64,000 nt of DNA. Source: Pasteurellaceae bacterium (GTDB taxonomy: Bacteria; Pseudomonadota; Gammaproteobacteria; Enterobacterales; Pasteurellaceae). The stretch covers positions 61,058 to 125,057 of the forward strand of contig JAUNAB010000004.1 of NCBI GenBank assembly GCA_030527795.1. The letters are read 5' to 3'. Shown piece after piece: positions 1 through 8,630 of the stretch (positions are counted from its first letter, which is position 1; every line of letters starts with the position of its first letter). Under the pieces are notes generated by a model that did no database searches, was not told the DNA's origin, and saw nothing but the letters and a program-made list of their open reading frames with translations. A program made the position numbers and the translations under genes.

Positions 1-1807
1 CACATTCTAAACACGCAATTTTGGGATTCGCTACAAAAATTTCTTTGCCATTATTATCTAAGATTTTTTGGATAATGTAAGGATCAATCAAGAATCCGCC
101 ATTATCAAACACTGCATAACCGCGTGCCATTTCAAGTGGCGTAAAGGAAGCCGCCCCTAAGGCTAACGCTTCACTGGCGAAGTATTGATCGCGTTTAAAG
201 CCAAAGCGTTGTAAAAAATCTGCGACAAAAGGAATGCCCGCGGTTTGAATAGCACGAATCGCAATCATATTTTTAGATTGTCCTAGACCAACACGCAGAC
301 GCATATTGCCGTCATAACGATCAGGCGAGTTTTTCGGCATCCAATCTTTTTGCCCTGGTTTTTTAATGATAATTGGTGTATCTGCTAACATACTTGAAAG
401 AGTTAAGCCTTTTTCAAGTGCCGCAGAATAGATAAAGGGTTTGATTGTTGAACCCACTTGCACTAACGATTGAGTCGCTCGGTTAAATTTGCTTTGTTCA
501 AAGCTAAATCCACCCACAATTGCTTCAATTGCACCGTCTTGGCTGTTGAGTGAAACCATTGCCGAGTTGACTTCAGGAATTTGCCCTAATATCCATTCGC
601 CGTTATCACGTTTGCGAATCCAAATTTGTTCGCCAACTTTAACGGGATTGACTTTACCTGTCCAACGCATTGCTGAGTTTGGTAAGGCCATTTTATTTCC
701 ATCAGCTAACAACAGATCTGCCCCATTTTTATTAATAGCTAACACTGCCGCTGGGATAAAGGGATCTGAGTTTGGTAATTTACGCAAATTATCGATAATG
801 GTTTCGTTATCCCACGCAGTGTCTTTCGCTTTCCATAATTCTGTACCGCCACGGTATTTGCTATGACGTAAATCATAGTCAATAATATTCTCTATCACAG
901 ACTTTTGTGCAGCAGCTTGGTCAGTTGATACGATAGTTGTATAAACTTGATAACCTTTTGTATAAGCATTATCTTCGCCATAACGTTTTACCATTTCTTG
1001 GCGCACCATTTCGGTGACGTAATCTGCGTGGAATTCTAATTGTGAACCGTGGTAGCTTGCAACAATAGCTTCTTGCGTCGCTGCTTGCATTTGTTCTTTG
1101 GTAATGAAATTCATTTCAAGCATCCGACCAAGCACAACATTGCGACGTTCTTCGGCACGCTTTAATGAGTAGAGCGGATTCATCGTGGAAGGGGCTTTTG
1201 GTAAACCTGCGATCACAGCCATTTCAGAAAGGGTTAACTGATTGAGATCTTTACCAAAATACGTTTTTGCTGCTGCAGCTACGCCATAAGAGCGATAACC
1301 TAAGTAAATTTTATTTAAATATAATTCAAGAATTTCTTGCTTACTTAAAGCATTTTCAATTTCAACCGCTAACACCGCTTCTTTCGCTTTGCGGATTAAA
1401 GTTTTTTCGGGTGTCAAAAAGAAATTGCGTGCAAGTTGCTGAGTAATAGTACTTGCCCCTTGTGATGCCCCACGGTTGGTAATGGCAACACCAACTGCAC
1501 GTGCGATACCGATAGGATCAAGCCCGTGATGATCGTAGAAGCGGCTATCTTCTGTCGCAATAATTGCATTAATTAATTGTTGAGGCACATCATTGAGCTT
1601 CACAGGAATACGTCGTTGTTCCCCCACTTCACCGATCAGTTTTCCATCCGCGGTATAAATTTGCATGGGTTGTTGTAATTCAACGGTTTTCAAACTCTGT
1701 ACATCAGGTAATTCTGATTTGATATGGGTATAAAGTAACCCAAGGGCGATTGCGCCCAAAATAACTAGCGTAAGAAACGTACTTAATAATAATTTTATGA
1801 TCTTCAT
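1..1807 (-). CDS. mrcA: Penicillin-binding protein 1A (3' end beyond window)
   Basis: Bifunctional peptidoglycan glycosyltransferase/transpeptidase (PBP1A), anchored in the inner membrane and acting in the periplasm. Read on the minus strand from the ATG at 1807, about 602 codons are present and the reading frame runs off the left edge of the window, so the C-terminus is missing. An N-terminal membrane segment (about residues 3-25) is followed by the GT51 motif EDSRFYDHHG and by the transpeptidase active-site motif GSTIKPF (SxxK). An SKN triad motif follows in GQSKNMIAIR. It is divergent from comA, the same arrangement as ponA/comA in Haemophilus influenzae (family knowledge). Identification is firm; only the end is missing. 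Confidence 0.95.
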   Translation of the reverse strand, partial: MKIIKLLLSTFLTLVILGAIALGLLYTHIKSELPDVQSLKTVELQQPMQIYTADGKLIGEVGEQRRIPVKLNDVPQQLINAIIATEDSRFYDHHGLDPIGIARAVGVAITNRGASQGASTITQQLARNFFLTPEKTLIRKAKEAVLAVEIENALSKQEILELYLNKIYLGYRSYGVAAAAKTYFGKDLNQLTLSEMAVIAGLPKAPSTMNPLYSLKRAEERRNVVLGRMLEMNFITKEQMQAATQEAIVASYHGSQLEFHADYVTEMVRQEMVKRYGEDNAYTKGYQVYTTIVSTDQAAAQKSVIENIIDYDLRHSKYRGGTELWKAKDTAWDNETIIDNLRKLPNSDPFIPAAVLAINKNGADLLLADGNKMALPNSAMRWTGKVNPVKVGEQIWIRKRDNGEWILGQIPEVNSAMVSLNSQDGAIEAIVGGFSFEQSKFNRATQSLVQVGSTIKPFIYSAALEKGLTLSSMLADTPIIIKKPGQKDWMPKNSPDRYDGNMRLRVGLGQSKNMIAIRAIQTAGIPFVADFLQRFGFKRDQYFASEALALGAASFTPLEMARGYAVFDNGGFLIDPYIIQKILDNNGKEIFVANPKIACLEC

Positions 1808-1921
1808 TCCAAAATTTACTCTTGATAGATGAATTAGTTTAGAAACTAGGGAAAATTGCTATAAGTATAAGGTTTAAGCGAAATTTAAAAAAGAAAAATA
1901 TGGAATAATCGTGAGAATTAT

Positions 1922-2722
1922 ATGAGAAATCGTCAAGAATTCCCCTTTATTCAGGTTGGGATATTTCAACAACATAGCAAAATTGAAGTTGTTTATTGGG
2001 ATAAGCAAGATTTTCATTATTGTGAATTTGAATTAATTCAGGGAGTCAACATATCAGAAAAAATAGCGAATCTATTGGGATTATCGTTAAAAGAATATCA
2101 AACACGTGTGCGTTATGTGAGTGCGATTGCTGCACACCAAGTTTGGCATAAAACAGTGATTGTGCCACAACAACTGACTGAAGATGAATGTTTACAGCAA
2201 TGTCAGCATCTTATACAACAAGCTTTTCCTGCGTTAGAAGCGAAAGAATGTTGGTTTGATTATCAAATGGAATTTTTAAAACAAGGTATGCGTTTAGACA
2301 TTATTGCTGTGATGAAAAGTATTGCTGAAAAAACGATTTTGTCTTATTTGCCTATAAGCATTACGGTATTGAATACGGTTCCTATGTGTATTATGCGTGC
2401 TTGCCTTTATTTAGTCGGAGAAAAATTGCCAACACACAGTTTAATTTTATATCAAGATTTACATACTTGCTTGGCACTAATTGATACGGGCTATGATTTT
2501 ATGGTGTTAAATAAAAATGAATCGAGTTTATTTGCACTATATCAAGAAGTTGTGGCATTTGATATGGATATTCAACAGGTATTTGCTTATCAGCATTCTC
2601 AAATCAAAACTCTTAATATACAAGAGCAACATTGCAAAGATAAATCTTGGCAATGGCTTAAGAACGATATTCCGCTTATTCCCTTAGGGGCGGCATTATG
2701 GGGAAATTATCAGGGACATTGA
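1922..2722 (+). CDS. comA: Competence protein ComA (PilM-like)
   Basis: First gene of the comABCDE operon, which builds the type IV pilus/secretin apparatus used for DNA uptake in Pasteurellaceae. ComA corresponds to PilM, the cytoplasmic actin-like ATPase-fold partner of PilN. The 266-residue product matches the usual length of Haemophilus ComA. It has no signal peptide or membrane segment, as expected for a cytosolic protein. The call rests on length, operon position next to mrcA and the following PilN/O/P/Q-like genes, because ComA is poorly conserved. The 114-bp gap to mrcA must hold both divergent promoters. I see no convincing CRP-S competence operator there. Confidence 0.85.
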   Translation: MRNRQEFPFIQVGIFQQHSKIEVVYWDKQDFHYCEFELIQGVNISEKIANLLGLSLKEYQTRVRYVSAIAAHQVWHKTVIVPQQLTEDECLQQCQHLIQQAFPALEAKECWFDYQMEFLKQGMRLDIIAVMKSIAEKTILSYLPISITVLNTVPMCIMRACLYLVGEKLPTHSLILYQDLHTCLALIDTGYDFMVLNKNESSLFALYQEVVAFDMDIQQVFAYQHSQIKTLNIQEQHCKDKSWQWLKNDIPLIPLGAALWGNYQGH

Positions 2723-2736
2723 TTAAGTAGCTAGCG

Positions 2737-3291
2737 ATGAAAACCGATTTTAATTTATTACCTTGGCGATTGAATTTGCATCAACAGCGAAGTAAAAAGA
2801 TGTGTAGTGTTTTGATGCGATTTTTCTTTACAGTAGGAATAATTGGAATGCTTGCCCTTTTTCTTAATAATGAATTGAGTCAGCAAAAAATGCAACTTGA
2901 ACAGCAGTTAGCGACATTACAGCAACAAGCAGAACGTCTGAAACCGCGGATTCAACAATTAAGTGCAAAAATGGTGGAAAATGCTCAAGAAGAGGCGTTA
3001 GATCCCTTACCCAATGAGCAAATATTACAATTATTAGCATTATTACAAGCTGCACCCTTGCAGTCTGGCGAATTAAATGAATTGGATTGGACAGAAAATA
3101 TAGTTCAGTTGCGTGGCACAATAAATCAGCATACGGAGTTTGAACAATTTAACCAATTTTTAAAACAAGCTAAGTGCTTTTCACAGGTAAATTTAAAGCA
3201 ATTTTTACCATTAAATAACGGAGCATTACAATTTGAGTTTGAACTCATCTTTAAGTCTCTGGATAAAAATAATCAGGAAATTTATGAATAA
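2737..3291 (+). CDS. comB: Competence protein ComB (PilN-like)
   Basis: Inner-membrane assembly protein of the competence pilus, equivalent to PilN. The 184-residue product begins MKTDFNLLPWR. The FNLLPWR stretch is the typical PilN N-terminus that binds PilM. One membrane helix (about residues 24-43) is followed by a Gln-rich coiled coil (about 47-85) and a periplasmic domain. It starts 14 bp after comA and overlaps comC by 8 bp, so the genes are probably translationally coupled. Confidence 0.85.
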   Translation: MKTDFNLLPWRLNLHQQRSKKMCSVLMRFFFTVGIIGMLALFLNNELSQQKMQLEQQLATLQQQAERLKPRIQQLSAKMVENAQEEALDPLPNEQILQLLALLQAAPLQSGELNELDWTENIVQLRGTINQHTEFEQFNQFLKQAKCFSQVNLKQFLPLNNGALQFEFELIFKSLDKNNQEIYE

Positions 3292-3844
3292 GCTATTTAA
3301 TAATCCACAAAATTGGTGGGGAAAGTGGCTTCGTCAATCTCAAATTAAACAGAGTAGTCTTTTTGCTGTGTTGATTGGATTGGCTATTGCTATAGTAGTG
3401 GCACAGTTATGGCAGCAATGGCAATTAATTAAACAATCGCAGCAGCAGTTAGTTGATGAACAACGTCATTTTTCCACACAAATGCAACTGTGGAGAGTCT
3501 TGCATCAGCGTGTTCAACAACAGAACATTACGCCTGATTTAGCAGGTTATTTACCAACGATTAATCAGCAAATTCAACAGTTGGCACAGGGTGTTTTATT
3601 ACAACGGAGTGAATGGCAACTTAATCAACAGGACGGATTAAAGTCTTTGCTAACGCTTCAATTAGCGAGTAATTACGCAAAAATGCGTGAATTTTTGACC
3701 GCGGTTTTAGAGCAAACGCCACTTAAATTATTGAGTTTACACATTGAGCGTTTAAATGAACCGCATTTTTCTATTCAGACGGAAATGCAGTGGCAGCTGT
3801 TTATTGATAATGATAAAAATGAGAAAAGAGTTGATGAAAATTAA
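3284..3844 (+). CDS. comC: Competence protein ComC (PilO-like)
   Basis: PilO-like inner-membrane component of the DNA-uptake pilus. I chose the ATG at 3284, which overlaps the comB stop, because the 17 codons upstream lie inside comB. This gives 186 residues. A basic N-terminus is followed by one membrane segment (about residues 24-42) and a Gln-rich coiled-coil periplasmic part. Recognition is by position between PilN- and PilP-like genes and by topology; sequence conservation in this family is low. A USS-like element is embedded at 3698-3705, where its reverse orientation encodes Leu-Thr-Ala-Val-Leu. Confidence 0.8.
   Translation: MNKLFNNPQNWWGKWLRQSQIKQSSLFAVLIGLAIAIVVAQLWQQWQLIKQSQQQLVDEQRHFSTQMQLWRVLHQRVQQQNITPDLAGYLPTINQQIQQLAQGVLLQRSEWQLNQQDGLKSLLTLQLASNYAKMREFLTAVLEQTPLKLLSLHIERLNEPHFSIQTEMQWQLFIDNDKNEKRVDEN
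3698..3705 (-). repeat. USS-like element inside comC
   Basis: Reads ACCGCGGTCAAAAATT on the minus strand, with a second A/T block (ATTTTTG) downstream. It lies in frame in comC and encodes Leu-Thr-Ala-Val-Leu on the coding strand. Confidence 0.75.
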
Positions 3845-4211
3845 GTTATTCTGTCTTGGGCTTAGCTTTTATACTGTAATGAGTATCGCACAAGAGCGAG
3901 ATCCTTTTGATAATCGTATGAATAGCGATAAAACGATGGATAGCTCTGAGCAATCTCTGCAATGTACTGTATCTGAAATCACCCAATTACCCAATATTGA
4001 TTTTAATTTGCTGAAATTCATTGGGATTTTAGTTCAGGAAAATCATTCCACCGCTTTATTTAGCGATGGTGAACAAGTGTATTTGATTAAACAGGGGGAA
4101 TGGTTTAGTCGGCAAAATTGGTATTTACAACAAATCAAGAGCAACGAAATCTTATTACAATCTTGTTCTGGTGAGCAATTAGCCTCAAAAATAGTACGTT
4201 TACGGCTTTAA
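3834..4211 (+). CDS. comD: Competence protein ComD (PilP-like)
   Basis: Small periplasmic PilP-like protein expected to link the PilN/PilO inner-membrane complex to the secretin. The ATG at 3834 lies inside the end of comC (11-bp overlap) and yields 125 residues with an N-terminal hydrophobic signal (about residues 3-19). The mature part contains RDPF near residue 23, a motif typical of PilP N-terminal regions. The stop codon directly abuts comE. The family assignment comes from operon order and this motif. Confidence 0.8.
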   Translation: MKIKLFCLGLSFYTVMSIAQERDPFDNRMNSDKTMDSSEQSLQCTVSEITQLPNIDFNLLKFIGILVQENHSTALFSDGEQVYLIKQGEWFSRQNWYLQQIKSNEILLQSCSGEQLASKIVRLRL

Positions 4212-4229
4212 ATGAAAATGGGATCAACG

Positions 4230-5546
4230 ATGAAAATCAGTGGTTATTTTAGTGTTTTTTTATCTTTTTTATTCTGTGTCAATCAGGTGTGTGCGGATGA
4301 AACCTCGTATTTTAATTTGCGTTTAAAAAAAGCTCCTATGGTCCAAACGTTACAACAACTGGCGTTAACACAAAACGTGAATTTGTTAATAGATGATCAA
4401 ATGCAAGGCACGCTCTCATTACAACTGGATCATACTAATATGGATCAGCTATTGCACATAGTGGCTAGAGCAAGAAAGTTAGATTTAACCTATCAAGATA
4501 AGGTCTATTATCTGATTAAAGATCTTAATGAAGTGAGAAAACAAACGGTATCTGATGATCTCAATGCTCATCAGCAAGGAACCAATCAATCTCTGAAAGC
4601 AAATGTAAATAATGATCCTCCATTGCGTACGGAATCCATTAAATTGCATTTTGCAAAAGCAGCAGAGATTGCTAAATCATTAACCAGTGGCAGTGGGTCA
4701 TTGTTATCGGAGAAGGGCAGTTTGACTTATGATGATCGTAGTAATTTGTTGATTATAAAAGATAATTCAAGTTCATTAGCAAATGTCCGCCACCTTATTC
4801 ATCAGCTTGATCAACCCATTGAACAGATTGCCATTGAAGCGAGAATTGTTTCCGTCAATAATGAAAACTTAAATGAATTAGGTGTGAGTTGGAGTGCTGA
4901 GCAACCTATTTCAAATCAAAACCGCGGAATTGATGGAAAATCGGGATTTAATATTAATTTACCGATGACAAACACGCCCGCGATAACGGGGGCATTGCGG
5001 GTGGCAAAAATCAATGGTGTGTTGCTTGATTTAGAATTGAGTGCGTTGGAAAGAGAGCATAATTTAACCGTAATTGCGAATCCAAAATTGTTAACAACCA
5101 ATAAAAAAGCCGCCAGTATTAAACAAGGTACCGAACTGCCTTATGTGCAAACCAATGAGAAAACAGGATCGCAAACAGTGGAATTTCGTGAAGCTGTGTT
5201 AGGTTTGGAAGTCACGCCCCATATTTCTAAAGACAATAATATTTTATTGGATTTAGTGGTTAGTCAAAATTCACCAGGGAGTCGTGTTGCTTCGGGAGAA
5301 GGGGAAGTGGTGTCTATTGATAAACAAGAAATTAATACCCAAGTTTTTGCACACGATGGCGAAACCATTGTACTGGGCGGCGTATTTCAAGATACTATCA
5401 GCAAAGGAACGGATAAGGTACCGCTATTAGGGGATATCCCTGTGTTAAAATATTTATTCAGCAAAGACAGTGAACGCCATCAAAAACGTGAATTAGTGAT
5501 TTTTGTCACCCCGCATATTGTGAGATCTACGCTAAACTCTCAGTAA
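4230..5546 (+). CDS. comE: Competence secretin ComE (PilQ-like)
   Basis: Outer-membrane secretin through which the competence pilus, and probably DNA, passes. Three in-frame ATGs (4212, 4218, 4230) are possible. I prefer 4230 because it follows a purine-rich GGGATC and begins a clean signal peptide ending near CADE. Two N-domains are visible: a STN-like N-terminal region, then a secretin N1-like region around residues 135-200. The C-terminal secretin domain contains the conserved block VPLLGDIPVLKYLF and ends with ELVIFVTPHIV. In H. influenzae comF follows comE; here the next gene is mreB and no comF is seen in the window. Confidence 0.92.
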   Translation: MKISGYFSVFLSFLFCVNQVCADETSYFNLRLKKAPMVQTLQQLALTQNVNLLIDDQMQGTLSLQLDHTNMDQLLHIVARARKLDLTYQDKVYYLIKDLNEVRKQTVSDDLNAHQQGTNQSLKANVNNDPPLRTESIKLHFAKAAEIAKSLTSGSGSLLSEKGSLTYDDRSNLLIIKDNSSSLANVRHLIHQLDQPIEQIAIEARIVSVNNENLNELGVSWSAEQPISNQNRGIDGKSGFNINLPMTNTPAITGALRVAKINGVLLDLELSALEREHNLTVIANPKLLTTNKKAASIKQGTELPYVQTNEKTGSQTVEFREAVLGLEVTPHISKDNNILLDLVVSQNSPGSRVASGEGEVVSIDKQEINTQVFAHDGETIVLGGVFQDTISKGTDKVPLLGDIPVLKYLFSKDSERHQKRELVIFVTPHIVRSTLNSQ

Positions 5547-5848
5547 TTGCCACTAAACCGCGGTCAAAAATTAAGCCATTTTTTCTACTTTAGCTAGGGA
5601 TTTTTTGATGTGCAAAAGGTAAACGGAATAAAATCTTTAATTTGATACGCGATTTTCTTATTCACTCTATCTCAACTTTGTTTCGCAACGAATTGGAGAT
5701 TGTATCGTTTCCCCTTCATTTTGTAAGAATTTAGCCTAATTCAGCAAATATTGCTGTTATATAAGACGATTTTTTGATACATTTAGCAAAATTTTTTGTG
5801 TGTAGAACACAGGTACTTTTTATCTTGTAATTTATTAACGGAATACTT
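5547..5848. other. Intergenic region comE-mreB
   Basis: About 300 bp without a gene. It opens with a solitary USS-like element 11 bp behind the comE stop. The rest is AT-rich and presumably carries the mreB promoter, but I could not choose a convincing -35/-10 pair. No remnant of comF was recognised. Confidence 0.6.
5557..5570 (+). repeat. USS-like element
   Basis: ACCGCGGT followed by CAAAAA, with a T-rich block (ATTTTTTC) starting about 9 bp further on. It is solitary and lies just behind comE. Confidence 0.75.
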
Positions 5849-6901
5849 ATGTTATTTAAAAAAATTCGTGGTTTATTTTCAAATGATCTTTCTATTGATT
5901 TGGGTACAGCTAACACATTGATCTATGTTAAAGGTCAAAATATCGTGTTAAATGAGCCATCAGTGGTGGCAATTCGTCAAGGTCGCGGTGGGGCAAAAAG
6001 TGTTGCTGCAGTCGGTAAAGCGGCGAAAGAAATGGTTGGTCGTACGTCTAATAATATTGAAGCGATTCGCCCGATGAAAGATGGCGTGATCGCCGATTTT
6101 GTGGTAACGGAAAAAATGTTACAACACTTTATTAAACAAGTGCATAGCGGTAATTTTTTACGTCCAAGCCCACGGGTTTTAATTTGTGTGCCTGCTGGGG
6201 CAACACAAGTAGAACGCCGTGCAATTAAAGAATCTGCAATGGGTGCAGGTGCACGTGAAGTGTATTTAATTGAAGAACCAATGGCAGCGGCAATTGGTGC
6301 TGGCTTGCCTGTTTCTACCCCAAGCGGTTCAATGGTGATTGATATTGGTGGTGGTACTACGGAAATTGCGGTTATCGCATTAAATGGCGTGGCATATTCT
6401 TCTTCAGTGCGTATCGGTGGCGATAAATTTGACGAAGCAATCATAGCTTATGTACGTCGTACATTTGGTTCAATTATCGGTGAAGCTACTGCAGAGAGAA
6501 TTAAACAAGAAATTGGTACTGCTTATATTGAAAATGACGATGAAGTGTTAGAAATGGAAGTGTATGGTTTAAATCTTGCTGAAGGCGCACCACGTTCTTT
6601 CAAACTTACTTCTCGTGATGTACTAGAAGCGATTCAGCAACCGCTAGATGGTATTGTTCGTGCGATGCGTACCGCATTAGAAGAATGTAAACCTGAACAC
6701 GCTGCGGATATTTTTGAACGCGGTATTGTGTTAACTGGCGGCGGTGCATTATTACGTAATTTACATACATTATTGCAAAAAGAATCAGGTGTACACGTGA
6801 TTGTTGCAGAAGATCCGTTAACTTGTGTAGCTCGTGGTGGTGGCGAAGCATTGGAAATGATTGATATGCACGGTGGCGATGTCTTTAGTGATGAGCTGTA
6901 A
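5849..6901 (+). CDS. mreB: Rod-shape actin homologue MreB
   Basis: Bacterial actin that forms membrane-associated filaments and directs lateral peptidoglycan synthesis with MreC, MreD and RodA/PBP2. The 350-residue product has the family's usual length. It contains the phosphate-1 loop IDLGTANT, the phosphate-2 motif [10 protein letters not shown] and the adenosine motif [11 protein letters not shown] near the C-terminus. The N-terminus [13 protein letters not shown] resembles the membrane-binding amphipathic helix of enterobacterial MreB. It heads mreBCD; the gap to mreC is 107 bp and contains a potential stem-loop. Confidence 0.98.
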   Translation: MLFKKIRGLFSNDLSIDLGTANTLIYVKGQNIVLNEPSVVAIRQGRGGAKSVAAVGKAAKEMVGRTSNNIEAIRPMKDGVIADFVVTEKMLQHFIKQVHSGNFLRPSPRVLICVPAGATQVERRAIKESAMGAGAREVYLIEEPMAAAIGAGLPVSTPSGSMVIDIGGGTTEIAVIALNGVAYSSSVRIGGDKFDEAIIAYVRRTFGSIIGEATAERIKQEIGTAYIENDDEVLEMEVYGLNLAEGAPRSFKLTSRDVLEAIQQPLDGIVRAMRTALEECKPEHAADIFERGIVLTGGGALLRNLHTLLQKESGVHVIVAEDPLTCVARGGGEALEMIDMHGGDVFSDEL

Positions 6902-6923
6902 TTGGCTTTAATCCGATGGGTTA

Positions 6924-6997
6924 ATCGCGGTAAAAAATAAGTAGATAGGCGTAAGTAATGGCTTACTTAAAAATTTAACCTTATTTTTGACCGCGGT
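6924..6997 (+). repeat. Inverted USS-like pair and small hairpin between mreB and mreC
   Basis: A degenerate element (TCGCGGT followed by AAAAAATAAG) and an inverted ACCGCGGT (6990-6997, preceded by CTTATTTTTG) are complementary over roughly 15 bp. A smaller stem (AAGTAA/TTACTT) lies between them. The structure could attenuate or process the mreB-mreC transcript; this is inference from complementarity only. Confidence 0.55.
6990..6997 (-). repeat. USS-like element upstream of mreC
   Basis: Minus strand reads ACCGCGGTCAAAAATAAGG, then AAATTTTTAAG. It lies 11 bp before the mreC start and forms the right arm of the mreB-mreC stem. Confidence 0.75.
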
Positions 6998-7008
6998 TTT
7001 TGTAATCT

Positions 7009-8073
7009 ATGATGAAACCAATCTTTTCCAAAACCCCTTCTCTCGGTCTCCGCTTAACATTGGCGGTGATAGCGTCGATCGCTTTAATGTTTTCTGATGG
7101 GCAAACGAATTTAATGATTAAGGCTCGTAGCTTAATGGAAACGGCAGTGGGCGGTTTGTACTACCTTGCAAATACCCCCCATACTGTCTTAGATAGCGTA
7201 TCGGATAATTTAGTTGATACCAATAAGTTGCAAATAGAAAATAAAGTGCTTAAGGATCAACTGCGTGAGAAAAATGCCGATTTGTTATTATTAGATCAGC
7301 TTAAAGTTGAAAATCAGCGTTTACGTTTGTTGCTTAACTCGCCCTTGCGTACAGATGAATATAAGAAAATTGCTGAAGTGCTAACTTCGGAAACGGATAT
7401 TTATCGTCAACAAGTCGTTATTAATCAAGGCAAGGCAGATGGCGCTTATGTTGGACAGCCCGTAATTGATGAAAAAGGGGTCGTTGGACAAGTGATTGCT
7501 GTCGGCGATGAAACCAGTCGTGTGTTATTATTGACTGATATCACCCATTCTATTCCTGTGCAGGTGCTAAGAAACGATGTCCGCGTGATTGCGAGCGGAA
7601 CAGGGCGTAGTGATGAATTAACCCTAGATAATGTGCCACGTTCAGCGGATATTGTTAAGGGTGATTTGTTGGTAACTTCGGGTCTAGGTGGACGTTTTCC
7701 TGAAGGTTATCCTGTAGGTATCGTTGAAAATGTATCGCGTGATGGATCGAATTATTTTGCGATGGTTTCGGTTAAACCGCTTGCTTCTCTTGATCGCTTA
7801 CGTTACGTCTTATTGATGTGGACAGAAGATATGCGTAAAACGGTAACTTCGCCAGAAGATGTGCGTAAAGCGGTACAACAACGGTTAGAGAATAGTCAGC
7901 AGACACAGCAAATATCACAACCGCATAATACTAAAACGAAAGTGACCGAAGAAAACGAAAATGTGCCGTCAGCACCTGCTGAAGAGGTGCCGATACCAGA
8001 TAATTTACCTGAGATGAATCATAATGATATTCCTGTTGATCCTGAATTTAAAGAGCATCGGGAGGATGATTAA
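7009..8073 (+). CDS. mreC: Rod-shape determining protein MreC
   Basis: Periplasmic scaffold of the elongasome. It is a bitopic membrane protein that binds MreD, RodZ and PBP2. Two adjacent start codons (7009 and 7012) are possible. A short cytoplasmic N-terminus, one membrane helix (about residues 13-31) and a coiled coil (about 68-110) precede the beta-barrel domains. These include the family block GQPVIDEKGVVGQV and the later stretch VTSGLGGRFPEGYPVG. The acidic, Pro/Glu-rich C-terminal tail (about 300-354) looks disordered. The stop overlaps the mreD start by one base. Confidence 0.95.
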   Translation: MMKPIFSKTPSLGLRLTLAVIASIALMFSDGQTNLMIKARSLMETAVGGLYYLANTPHTVLDSVSDNLVDTNKLQIENKVLKDQLREKNADLLLLDQLKVENQRLRLLLNSPLRTDEYKKIAEVLTSETDIYRQQVVINQGKADGAYVGQPVIDEKGVVGQVIAVGDETSRVLLLTDITHSIPVQVLRNDVRVIASGTGRSDELTLDNVPRSADIVKGDLLVTSGLGGRFPEGYPVGIVENVSRDGSNYFAMVSVKPLASLDRLRYVLLMWTEDMRKTVTSPEDVRKAVQQRLENSQQTQQISQPHNTKTKVTEENENVPSAPAEEVPIPDNLPEMNHNDIPVDPEFKEHREDD

Positions 8074-8564
8074 TGAAACGTCGGATTATGTTACAAATTA
8101 TTGCACTGTTTGCGATTTTTATTGTTACCTTAGTGCTTGAAATTGCCCCTTGGCCTGCTGATTTACAAAGTCTTAAGCCTAGTTGGTTGATTTTGGCGTT
8201 AATGTATTGGACTTTGTTTACACCGAATAAAATTAATATCGGTGTAGCATTTTTGCTTGGAATTATTTGGGATCTTGTATTGGGTTCAGTATTGGGTATT
8301 CACGCCTTGGTGCTTTCCATTTTTGCCTATGCGATTGCATCAAACCATTTAATTTTACGCAATTTATCATTGTGGCTACAAAGTTTATTGGTGATTATCT
8401 TCGTGATCTTGATCCGCTGTGGAATTTTTATTATTGAACTTCTCATTCATAATAGTATGATATTCCATTGGCAAGAAGTGTTTGGGGCTATTTTCAGCGG
8501 ATTGCTATGGCCTTGGGTCTTTTTTCTATTTCATAAAATTCAGCAAAGGCTGCAATTACAATAA
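8073..8564 (+). CDS. mreD: Rod-shape determining protein MreD
   Basis: Small integral membrane protein of the elongasome, 163 residues with about five hydrophobic helices. The family block IAPWPADLQSLKPSW lies near the first loop. Its start shares a base with the mreC stop (TAATG), so translation is probably coupled. Identification comes from its position as third gene of mreBCD, its topology and this loop. Confidence 0.93.
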   Translation: MKRRIMLQIIALFAIFIVTLVLEIAPWPADLQSLKPSWLILALMYWTLFTPNKINIGVAFLLGIIWDLVLGSVLGIHALVLSIFAYAIASNHLILRNLSLWLQSLLVIIFVILIRCGIFIIELLIHNSMIFHWQEVFGAIFSGLLWPWVFFLFHKIQQRLQLQ

Positions 8565-8630
8565 TATTCTTTTAACCGTATTTGAATAAGATCTTGTGCG
8601 GTTTCATTTTCATTGAATAAAGGTTTCATT

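Noticed and set aside
1872..1892. CRP-S competence operator before comA
   Set aside because: Only one weak half (AAGCGA) is present; the other half lacks TCGCA, so I did not annotate it.
5977..6444. Open reading frame of 155 codons opposite mreB
   Set aside because: It lies entirely antisense to a certain gene; its composition mirrors the mreB codons and it has no ribosome site or family features.
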